Source: Chloroflexota bacterium (GTDB lineage Bacteria > Chloroflexota > UBA11872). From it: a stretch of DNA of 6,185 nt. Location of the stretch: contig JAPOXI010000031.1 of NCBI GenBank assembly GCA_026707185.1, positions 1 to 6,185 of the forward strand. Reading direction: 5' to 3'. Shown one piece after another: positions 1-4,924 of the stretch (position 1 is its first letter; each line of letters begins with the position of its first letter). Both the position numbers and the translations under genes were made by a program. The notes under the pieces are model-generated. The model saw nothing but the letters and a program-made list of their open reading frames with translations, was not told the origin of the DNA and did not search any database.

Positions 1-545
1 GGGGTGAGGTCGGTGAAGTGGCGGGGGAGGGAGCCTTGCCAGGAGGTGGTGCGGACGCCTGTGCCCTGGCGGATAACGATGTAGAGCCAGCCGTTGATGA
101 GGACGCGGTGGAATTCGGTGAGCGCGTGGGGGATGGCAGCGGGCGGCAGGTGGCCGAGGGCGGCGAAGCACCAGAGGGCATCGAAGGCACCGGACGGGAA
201 GGGCAGGCGGCGCAGGTCGGCCTGGCAGAGGTGGCCGGCGTCGTCGAGGCGCCGGGCCTGGTGGAGCATGGCGCGGGCGAGGTCCAGGCCCACGACTTCG
301 GCTCCGGCGAGCCGGAGCAGGGCGGCGTCGCGGCCGGGGCCGCAGCCGGCGTCGAGGATGCGGGGGCCGGCGTGGGGGGAGGGTGCGGCGAGGCGGACAA
401 AGCGCTCGGCTTCGTCCGCGGCGGCGTAGTCGTCGATGCGGCGGGTGTAGTCCACGGCCATGCGCTCGTAGGTGGCGCGGTGGGTGCGGACCCAGGCGTC
501 GGGATCCGGCGGCGGCCGCTCGGGTGGGTGCGGGGCGTCGGTCAT
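1..545 (-). CDS. Class I SAM-dependent methyltransferase (3' end cut by window edge)
   Basis: The frame is open from an ATG at 545 down to base 1, giving 181 complete codons with no stop, so the C-terminus lies outside the window. The translation has a Pro-rich N-terminus (residues 1-16). The SAM-binding motif I, ILDAGCGPG, is at about residues 63-71, and the acidic residue that contacts the SAM ribose is D88 in VVGLDLA. A motif resembling the Methyltransf_11/25 post-motif segment follows (QADLRRLPFPSGAFDALWC, about 108-126), then EFHRVL near 144-149. The family transfers a methyl group from S-adenosylmethionine to small molecules or lipids; the substrate cannot be told from the sequence. A GGAG on the minus strand (complement of 556-559) lies 10 bases upstream of the ATG and supports this start. 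The usual family segment VLKPGG reads VLING here, a mild oddity. The gene is divergent from the membrane-protein gene to its right. Confidence 0.88.
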   Translation of the reverse strand, partial: MTDAPHPPERPPPDPDAWVRTHRATYERMAVDYTRRIDDYAAADEAERFVRLAAPSPHAGPRILDAGCGPGRDAALLRLAGAEVVGLDLARAMLHQARRLDDAGHLCQADLRRLPFPSGAFDALWCFAALGHLPPAAIPHALTEFHRVLINGWLYIVIRQGTGVRTTSWQGSLPRHFTDLT

Positions 546-581
546 GACTCTGTCGCTCCGTAGAATCTGCCAGCCGCGCCT

Positions 582-594
582 GGTCCGGAGGACC
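582..594 (+). promoter_or_regulatory. Shine-Dalgarno GGAGG inside a short inverted repeat
   Basis: A GGAGG at 587-591 is the best ribosome binding site in the gap between the divergent methyltransferase and membrane-protein genes. It sits inside a 5-base inverted repeat (GGTCC 582-586, GGACC 590-594, three-base centre). Eight bases after the GGAGG is an ATC at 600, in frame with the downstream membrane-protein gene. The inverted repeat could partly hide the site in mRNA or be an operator; it is short enough to be chance. Confidence 0.4.
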
Positions 595-725
595 GATCCA
601 TCCCACGTCGACCGCGACCGCCGCGTCCGCGCCGCGAGCGGGAATCCGCTCCCGAATCGCCGCAGCCGGCGGAGCCGGGAGTCGGACGATCTCGCGAACC
701 GGACGCTGGCCCGTCCGCCGAGCCA

Positions 726-1553
726 TTGTCGGAGCCTGGGCGCCCTGAGGTCTCCGCGGAGACATCCGCGCCAACTGTTCCGGAACCCGAGCCTGACGCC
801 GAGTTGGGTGATGACGCCGGCGGGCACGCCGCGGAGTCGCCGTCGCTGGTGATCAGGCGCGTGGGGCGGTCGGAGACGGACCGGGATGGCGGCGACGGAG
901 CGTCCGCCGGCTCGGACTCGGCGGGCGTGGGAGCCCCGGCGGCGCCGCCTGTCGATCCGTATCGACCGCTGACGCTGGCGGAGACCCTGGACATGATCCA
1001 GAACCGGCTGCGGCGCATTGAGGGCACGTGGCAGGGCGCCGCACTGACGATCGTGGGCGTTGCGCTGATGGGGGCGGTTACCTGGGGCCTGGTATCGGTG
1101 GCGGTGCCATGGTCGGGCGGGATCGTGGAGTCGGTCCAGGCGGCGATCACGCTGGACGTGGGCTGGCCAGCGATTCCGGCGCCGGACGATCCGCGGGTGC
1201 ACCGGTCGACCAGCCTGGTGGCGGCGGCCTGGGTGGGCGCGCCACTGGTGCTGGGCGTGTTCTGGTTTACGGCGGCCTATCACCTGGACCGAACCAGCCG
1301 GCGCACCTTCCGCGCGGTGGACGGCGGCCTGGTGCGACAGACGGCGGGGTACACGGTTATTGCCATCGGGGTGATCTTTCCGCTGATCATCCTGGGCCTG
1401 ATCGGATCCGCGTGGGGCGTCTTTGCGCTGATTACCTGGGCGGCGGCGGGGGAGGCCTGGGGCACGGCCGGCACGCTGGTGGGGCTGCTGGCGATATTTG
1501 CGGGCGCGGTGCGGGCGGCCAACGCGGTGCTGGACCGCCGGTACGACGGCTGA
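726..1553 (+). CDS. Multi-pass membrane protein with disordered Pro/Glu-rich N-terminus, family unknown
   Basis: Counted from the TTG at 726 the product is 275 residues; I do not recognise a family. Residues 1-80 are rich in Pro, Glu, Asp, Ser and Gly and look disordered. Residues 81-100 (PLTLAETLDM then IQNRLRRIEG) look like an amphipathic helix. Hydrophobic stretches at about 104-127, 163-185, 207-240 (one or two passes) and 246-264 suggest four to five membrane helices, followed by a short charged tail. The start is uncertain. The frame stays open back to a stop at 561 with the same Pro/Arg/Glu-rich composition but no ATG, GTG or TTG before 726, while a strong Shine-Dalgarno (587-591) precedes an in-frame ATC at 600. 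A shorter alternative is the ATG at 993, with GGAG at 980-983. The next gene begins 16 bases after the stop, so the two are probably co-transcribed. It may work with the prenyl-phosphate enzyme at the membrane, but that is only context. Confidence 0.7.
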   Translation: MSEPGRPEVSAETSAPTVPEPEPDAELGDDAGGHAAESPSLVIRRVGRSETDRDGGDGASAGSDSAGVGAPAAPPVDPYRPLTLAETLDMIQNRLRRIEGTWQGAALTIVGVALMGAVTWGLVSVAVPWSGGIVESVQAAITLDVGWPAIPAPDDPRVHRSTSLVAAAWVGAPLVLGVFWFTAAYHLDRTSRRTFRAVDGGLVRQTAGYTVIAIGVIFPLIILGLIGSAWGVFALITWAAAGEAWGTAGTLVGLLAIFAGAVRAANAVLDRRYDG

Positions 1554-1569
1554 AAGGCACGGCGCGGAG

Positions 1570-2487
1570 ATGACCACGGCACAACGCTCGCTCGAGCCAT
1601 CCGCAGGGCTGAAGGCCCGGCTGATTGGGCTGGCCGTGAGCAGCCGGCCGCGGCAGTGGCCGAAGAACCTGCTGGTGCTGGCGGCGGTGCTGTTTTCGGG
1701 CGAGTATCACAGCAGCTCCAGCCTGCTGGCGGCCGTGGCCGCGACGGCGATCTTCACGCTCGCCACCGCAGGCCTTTACCTGCTGAACGACGCCATCGAC
1801 GCGCCGCGCGACCGCGAGCATCCGGTGAAGCGCCGCCGTCCGATTGCGGCCGGGGCTGTGCCGGTTGGGTTAGCCGTGGGGATGGGCGTTGCGTTTTCGG
1901 TCGCGGCGCTGGCCCTGGCGACGGTGCTGGCCTGGCCGTTCGGCGCGGCGCTGGCGGTGTACCTGGCGCTGCAGGTCGGCTATTCGCTGGTGCTCAAGCA
2001 CCTGGTGATTTTGGACTTGCTGGCGATTGCGATCGGGTTCGTGATCCGGGCGGTTGCCGGCGCCCTGGTGATCGAGGTGCCGGTGTCGCCCTGGCTGTAT
2101 ATCTGTACGTTCCTGCTGGCGCTGTTCCTGGCCGTGGGGAAACGCTGGGCCGAGCTGGGCGGGCAGACGCGTTCGTCCGCGGCGCGTCCGGTGCTTGAGC
2201 GCTACACGCCGGAGTACCTGCGAACGCTGGTGGTGATCACGGCGGCGGCGACGCCGCTGAGCTATGCGCTGTACACGTTCTCCGCGCCCAATCTGCCGGC
2301 GAACCACCTGATGATGATCACCATCCCGATCGTGCTGTACGGCATCCTGCGCTACGTGTATCTCCTGCAGAACGACGGGTCCGGCGAGGAGCCCGAGCGC
2401 GTGCTGCTGGGCGATCCGGGGATCCTGGGGTCGGTGGCGGTGTGGGTGGCGGTGAGTTGGGCGATCCTGCAGTTTGGCGGGGGCTAG
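1570..2487 (+). CDS. UbiA-superfamily decaprenyl-phosphate phosphoribosyltransferase-like enzyme
   Basis: This is a 305-residue polytopic membrane protein of the usual length for the family. Near the N-terminus it has RPRQWPKN (about 26-33), typical of the phosphoribosyltransferase branch of UbiA. The first Asp-rich motif is NDAIDAPRD (N73, D74, D77, D81), followed by the basic HPVKRRRPIA. The second motif region spans 138-164, with Y138, LK at 142-143, D149, R160 and AG. Near the C-terminus is PERVLLGDPGI (275-285). Known members such as mycobacterial Rv3806c transfer 5-phosphoribose from PRPP to decaprenyl phosphate in the cytoplasmic membrane, the first committed step to decaprenyl-phospho-arabinose. 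The actual polyprenol and end product here are inferred. The ATG at 1570 is chosen because MTTAQRS leads directly into the family N-terminus; AAAGG at 1553-1557 may serve as ribosome binding site. An upstream in-frame TTG at 1498 lies inside the previous gene and is unlikely. The other pathway genes (epimerase subunits, arabinosyltransferases) are not in this window. Confidence 0.88.
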   Translation: MTTAQRSLEPSAGLKARLIGLAVSSRPRQWPKNLLVLAAVLFSGEYHSSSSLLAAVAATAIFTLATAGLYLLNDAIDAPRDREHPVKRRRPIAAGAVPVGLAVGMGVAFSVAALALATVLAWPFGAALAVYLALQVGYSLVLKHLVILDLLAIAIGFVIRAVAGALVIEVPVSPWLYICTFLLALFLAVGKRWAELGGQTRSSAARPVLERYTPEYLRTLVVITAAATPLSYALYTFSAPNLPANHLMMITIPIVLYGILRYVYLLQNDGSGEEPERVLLGDPGILGSVAVWVAVSWAILQFGGG

Positions 2488-2523
2488 GACCGGGGCGGAC
2501 GGAGATCAGGACGGCCGGGCATC

Positions 2524-2545
2524 GCGGGGCCACGCCAGGCCCCGC
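2524..2545. terminator. GC-rich hairpin between convergent genes, possible terminator
   Basis: An 8-base perfect stem (GCGGGGCC 2524-2531 with GGCCCCGC 2538-2545, loop ACGCCA) lies 36 bases after the phosphoribosyltransferase stop and 11 bases beyond the stop of the convergent small gene. Its position suits a bidirectional terminator. No T-run follows on either strand, so intrinsic termination is unproven. Confidence 0.5.
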
Positions 2546-2556
2546 AACCGACGCCC

Positions 2557-2763
2557 TTACGATTCCAGCGTTGCGCCGAGAACCAGGCGGTCGTTCTCGG
2601 GGTCGTCCACCAATTCGAAGTCGACCCAGCGGTCCTGGGTAATCATCAGCCGCAGGCGGTCGGGCTGGCGTTCGCAGCCCAGCGCTTCTTCCGGCGTGAT
2701 GTCCATGCGCCGACAGGCGTCGGCATAGAGATCACTTAGCGATACGCGTCGTCGGGAAGCCAA
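2557..2763 (-). CDS. Small hypothetical protein (68 aa)
   Basis: Read from a TTG at 2763, this gives 68 residues ending in a TAA (complement of 2557-2559). I do not recognise the family. The first half (VSLSDLYADACRRMDITPEEALGC is spread over residues 7-30) looks helical. The second half alternates hydrophobic and charged residues (RLRLMITQ, RWVDFELVD, RLVLGATLE), suggesting three beta strands, so a small alpha/beta domain is likely. No signal peptide or membrane segment is seen, and there is one Cys (30). The TTG is preceded by AAGGAG on the minus strand with an 11-base gap, somewhat long. An in-frame ATG at 2817 would give 86 residues but lacks a clear ribosome binding site. The coding call rests on the helix-then-strand pattern and on its fit in the gap between convergent and divergent neighbours. 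Confidence 0.55.
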   Translation of the reverse strand: MASRRRVSLSDLYADACRRMDITPEEALGCERQPDRLRLMITQDRWVDFELVDDPENDRLVLGATLES

Positions 2764-2859
2764 GTGGTTCAGAGCTCCTTGCGGGCAACCGGCGCTGACC
2801 GAGCGTCGGCCGCCCATTGTCCACAATCGCGGACGCCCCTCGCGACGCGTCGCAAAGCG

Positions 2860-2889
2860 TTGACGCCCGGCGCGGCGCCTTTCTAGACT
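2860..2889 (+). promoter_or_regulatory. Sigma70-type promoter for bL25
   Basis: TTGACG at 2860-2865 (five of six matches to the -35 consensus) and TAGACT at 2884-2889 (-10, four of six) are separated by 18 bases on the plus strand. TCTAGA at 2882-2887 (spacer 16) is an alternative -10. The pair is about 90 bases upstream of the bL25 start, leaving a leader of roughly 85 bases. No riboswitch or attenuator structure is obvious in that leader. Confidence 0.6.
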
Positions 2890-2966
2890 CACCGGGTAGC
2901 GGCGCTGCGTGTCGTTTCCGCGCCGACCCGAGGATTTTCTCGCGAGGTCGCGCCGCCACCCGAACC

Positions 2967-2972
2967 GAGGAG
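2967..2972 (+). promoter_or_regulatory. Ribosome binding site fixing the GTG start of bL25
   Basis: GAGGAG lies 9 bases before the GTG at 2982. This strong site decides the start against upstream in-frame extensions (to a TTG at 2817), which would read through the promoter region and add non-family sequence. Confidence 0.75.
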
Positions 2973-2981
2973 CAGCTAGCC

Positions 2982-3665
2982 GTGCCCGAACGTCAACGCC
3001 TGGCGGCGGAACCCCGCACCGTCCTGGGAAAGAAAGTGCGACGCCTGCGGAGGGAAGGCGTGATTCCGGCCAACCTGGTGCAGGCCGGGCATGCCTCTAT
3101 CGCCATGCAAGTGTCTGAGCGGGAACTGGCGGACCTGGTGCGGGTCCAAGCGACCGGTCAGCTGGTTGACCTGGAGTCGCCGGACGCCACCGAACCGGTG
3201 CTGATGGACTCGGTGGATATCGACACGCTAACCAACCGACTGGTGCACGTGACGCTGCGCAAGGTTGATCTGACGAGACCGATCGACGTCATGGTGCGCG
3301 TCTCGCTGGAAGGGCACGCTCCCGCCAGCGATAACGCGGAACTCCTGGTCCTGCAGCACTTGCAGGAGGTTGAGGTTTCCGCCCTGCCAGCCGAGATCCC
3401 GTCCAGCCTGATCGGGGACGTATCCGGCCTGGTCGACATTGGCGACGAGGTTTGCGTCAGCGACCTGCGGTCTGCCGACGGGTCCTACGAACCGGTGGAC
3501 GATCCGGACGCGATCGTGATTCAGGTGATGGCGGCACGCGCGGTTGAAGAGGACGAGGAAGAGGACGACCTGGAGGAAGTGCTGCTGGAGGAAGGCGCCG
3601 AGCCGAGCGATGAGGCGCCGGAAGCAGCGGACGGCACCAGCGAGCCGCCGGCTACCGGCGCCTGA
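2982..3665 (+). CDS. rplY: Large ribosomal subunit protein bL25, CTC/TL5 long form
   Basis: The product is 227 residues from a GTG start, the normal size for the two-domain CTC/TL5 form of bL25, which binds 5S rRNA in the 50S subunit. The N-terminal 5S-binding domain (about 1-95) shows LAAEPRTVLGKKVRRLRREG followed by VIPA, matching the family pattern R-T-x-x-G-K...L-R-x-x-G-x-I-P-A. The C-terminal beta domain (about 98-185) includes VRVSLEGHAPA, LQHLQEVEVSALPAEIPSSL and VDIGDEVCVSDL, all recognisable TL5-domain signatures. A strongly acidic tail (189-213, rich in Glu and Asp) precedes an Ala/Pro/Ser-rich end, common in this form. The usual aromatic/Gly turn after IPA (VVYG) is replaced by NLVQAG. 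It has its own promoter and ribosome binding site and appears monocistronic. Its last 14 bases overlap the 3' end of soxR on the other strand. Confidence 0.93.
   Translation: MPERQRLAAEPRTVLGKKVRRLRREGVIPANLVQAGHASIAMQVSERELADLVRVQATGQLVDLESPDATEPVLMDSVDIDTLTNRLVHVTLRKVDLTRPIDVMVRVSLEGHAPASDNAELLVLQHLQEVEVSALPAEIPSSLIGDVSGLVDIGDEVCVSDLRSADGSYEPVDDPDAIVIQVMAARAVEEDEEEDDLEEVLLEEGAEPSDEAPEAADGTSEPPATGA
3646..3660. other. Small hairpin across the bL25/soxR tail overlap
   Basis: CGCCGG (3646-3651) and CCGGCG (3655-3660) form a 6-base stem whose three-base loop is exactly the soxR stop codon on the minus strand. It may contribute to 3' end formation of either transcript. It is short and GC-rich, so chance is possible. 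Confidence 0.3.
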
Positions 3666-4140
3666 GCGAGGCGCGCTCCGCGCCAGGGTCCGGTTTTTCA
3701 CCAACGAGATACCGGGCGCCGGCACCGGCCTGGGCGGCGCGGTCGGCCGGATTGAAGAGCGCGCAGGTTTCGAGCGATAGACAGCCGCAGCCGATGCAGC
3801 CGGAGAGCCGATCGCGCAGCGCCTGGAGATCGGCAATGCGCTGGTCCAGCGAGCCGCGCCACGACTGGGACAGCCGCTGCCAGTCGTGCTGGTCGGGGGT
3901 GCGCGCCTCGGGGAGCTCGTTTAGCGCTACCCGTATCTCTCGCAGGGTGAGGCCAAGGAGCTGGGCGGCGCGGATGACCGCGATGCGCCGCAGGGTTTCG
4001 CGGGCGTAGCGGCGCTGGTCGCCCGCCGTGCGCTCGGAGGTGACTAGCCCGAGGGACTCGTAGTAGCGGAGCGCGGACGTGCGGACCCCGCTGCGGGCGG
4101 CGGTCTGGCCGATGGTGAGCGTGTTGGGTAAGGCCGGCAT
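3652..4140 (-). CDS. soxR: SoxR, redox-sensing MerR-family transcription regulator
   Basis: The protein is 162 residues, close to the usual SoxR length of about 150. An N-terminal MerR winged helix-turn-helix (about 8-75) starts LTIGQTAARSGVRTSALRYY, with the wing ERTAGDQRRY and the hydrophobic LLGLTLREIRVAL. A dimerisation coiled-coil helix (about 83-113) follows. The cluster loop then reads CIGCGCLSLETC, with Cys 115, 118, 120 and 126 in the C-x2-C-x-C-x5-C spacing that binds the SoxR [2Fe-2S] cluster. The following NPADR...GAGARYL is also SoxR-like. Known SoxR activates its target when the cluster is oxidised by superoxide or redox-cycling compounds. The ATG at 4140 is preferred over a TTG at 4155, since GAGAG lies just before it. 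No soxS is visible in this window. The divergent operator implies direct control of the neighbouring transketolase genes and possibly autoregulation. The C-terminus extends about ten residues past the usual end and overlaps bL25. Confidence 0.93.
   Translation of the reverse strand: MPALPNTLTIGQTAARSGVRTSALRYYESLGLVTSERTAGDQRRYARETLRRIAVIRAAQLLGLTLREIRVALNELPEARTPDQHDWQRLSQSWRGSLDQRIADLQALRDRLSGCIGCGCLSLETCALFNPADRAAQAGAGARYLVGEKPDPGAERASLRRR
3670..3698 (+). terminator. Hairpin plus T-run after bL25, inside the soxR coding region
   Basis: A 6-base stem (GGCGCG 3670-3675 with CGCGCC 3679-3684, loop CTC) lies just after the bL25 stop, and a run of five T follows at 3694-3698. The nine-base gap between stem and T-run is longer than in a classical intrinsic terminator, so efficiency is uncertain. 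It lies in the antisense strand of the soxR C-terminal codons. Confidence 0.42.
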
Positions 4141-4159
4141 CGTACTCTCTCGCAATGGC

Positions 4160-4190
4160 TTGACTTCAAGTGTACTTGAAGTTTCAGAAT
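4160..4190 (+). promoter_or_regulatory. MerR-type promoter with 19-base spacer driving the transketolase pair
   Basis: TTGACT (4160-4165, five of six -35 matches) and CAGAAT (4185-4190, four of six -10 matches) are separated by 19 bases on the plus strand. That overlong spacer is the hallmark of MerR-family activated promoters, where the oxidised or ligand-bound regulator untwists the DNA to realign the two elements. The predicted transcript start, near 4197, leaves a leader of about 24 bases, with TGAGGA at 4206-4211 as ribosome binding site. Confidence 0.75.
4163..4182. promoter_or_regulatory. SoxR operator (SoxR box)
   Basis: ACTTCAAGTGTACTTGAAGT is a dyad with two perfect 9-base arms and a two-base centre (GT at 4172-4173). 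Its core, TCAAGT-NN-ACTTGA, matches the core of the E. coli soxS operator CCTCAAGTTAACTTGAGG. It lies between the -35 and -10 of the rightward promoter and only 23 bases from the soxR start codon, so SoxR bound here could also repress its own gene. Confidence 0.85.
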
Positions 4191-4220
4191 GCGTTCATAG
4201 GCCACTGAGGACATTGCTCG

Positions 4221-4919
4221 ATGGGACCGATGCAGGCGTCCGCGATGTCGTACGAGGACCTGCCCGCCCTCATAGGACTGATGACCGGCGACGAGAAGCA
4301 TGGGGGCGCCTCTGAATCGACGCTGGATGTGCTGTGGGTGCTGTATGACCGGGTTCTCAGGGTGGATCCGGACGCGCCGGACGATCCGGACCGCGACCGG
4401 TTTCTGCTCTCCAAGGGTCACGGTCCGATGGCGTATTACGCCGTGCTGGCGGCGGCGGGGTTTATCCCGCTGGAGGCCTTGCCTAGGTTCGGACGGTACG
4501 ACTCGATCCTTGGCCAGCATCCGGACCGCGCGCTGATTCCGGGCGTGGAACTCTCCAGCGGTTCGCTCGGGCACGGCCTGCCGATCGCCGTGGGCGTGGC
4601 CGCGGCGCTGGACCTGAAAGGGCGTGGGGGCCCACGGGTGTTCTGCCTGGTGGGCGACGCGGAACTGGACGAGGGCAGCAACTACGAGGCGATCGCGCTA
4701 GCCGGGCGGCAGGGCCTGTCCAGGTTGACGGTCTGCGTGATCGACAACCGTTCGGCGACGCACGGCTGGCCGGGCGGTATCGACGCGCGCTTCAGACTCG
4801 AAGGCTGGTCCGCCTCAACGGTTGACGGGCGCGATCACGACGCCATCGAGGCCGGTGTGTCAGCGGCGCACCAAGACCGGCCGCACGTCGTCGTAGCCGA
4901 GGTGGAAGGAAAGAGGTAG
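4221..4919 (+). CDS. Transketolase-like N-terminal subunit (TPP-binding half of a split enzyme)
   Basis: The 232-residue product matches the PP (diphosphate-binding) half of transketolase and is shorter than the usual 270-280 residues of split N-subunits. Motifs in order are EKHGGAS (H27, matching E. coli H26), DRDRFLLSKGHGP (58-69, H67), GQHPD (H100), SSGSLGHGL (112-120, H118) and VGDAELDEGSNYEA (144-157). The last is the GDG...N Mg-TPP motif, with Ala in place of the third Gly; the partner Asn is probably N176 in VIDNR. The region that carries H261 in full-length transketolase is missing. The enzyme class moves two-carbon ketol units using thiamine diphosphate in the cytoplasm; the actual sugar substrate is unknown. 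TGAGGA lies 9 bases before the ATG at 4221, and the SoxR-type promoter is directly upstream. The partner subunit starts 5 bases after the stop. Confidence 0.88.
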   Translation: MGPMQASAMSYEDLPALIGLMTGDEKHGGASESTLDVLWVLYDRVLRVDPDAPDDPDRDRFLLSKGHGPMAYYAVLAAAGFIPLEALPRFGRYDSILGQHPDRALIPGVELSSGSLGHGLPIAVGVAAALDLKGRGGPRVFCLVGDAELDEGSNYEAIALAGRQGLSRLTVCVIDNRSATHGWPGGIDARFRLEGWSASTVDGRDHDAIEAGVSAAHQDRPHVVVAEVEGKR

Positions 4920-4924
4920 ACGGG

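Noticed and set aside
18..563. Long plus-strand open frame rich in Gly, Ala and Val
   Set aside because: It is the antisense shadow of the methyltransferase, whose minus-strand frame has clear SAM-binding motifs.
542..1150. Minus-strand open frame of 202 codons over the membrane-protein gene
   Set aside because: Pro/Ser/Arg-rich low-complexity translation with no recognisable motif; explained by GC-rich codons of the plus-strand gene.
1028..1573. Plus-strand Gly/Arg-rich open frame
   Set aside because: An out-of-frame shadow; the overlapping frame encodes clear membrane helices.
1870..2307. Minus-strand Arg/Gln-rich open frame
   Set aside because: Antisense to the phosphoribosyltransferase motif region; composition typical of GC-rich shadows.
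2817..2981. N-terminal extension of bL25 from an upstream TTG
   Set aside because: The extension crosses the promoter, and a strong GAGGAG site fixes the GTG at 2982; family similarity starts only after that point.
3228..3836. Minus-strand 202-codon open frame across bL25 and the end of soxR
   Set aside because: It overlaps two well-supported genes and shows no family motif.
4163..4197. Separate leftward promoter for soxR within the operator region
   Set aside because: TACACT (complement of 4169-4174) could be a -10, but no convincing -35 is found at the right distance, so I do not annotate it as a feature.
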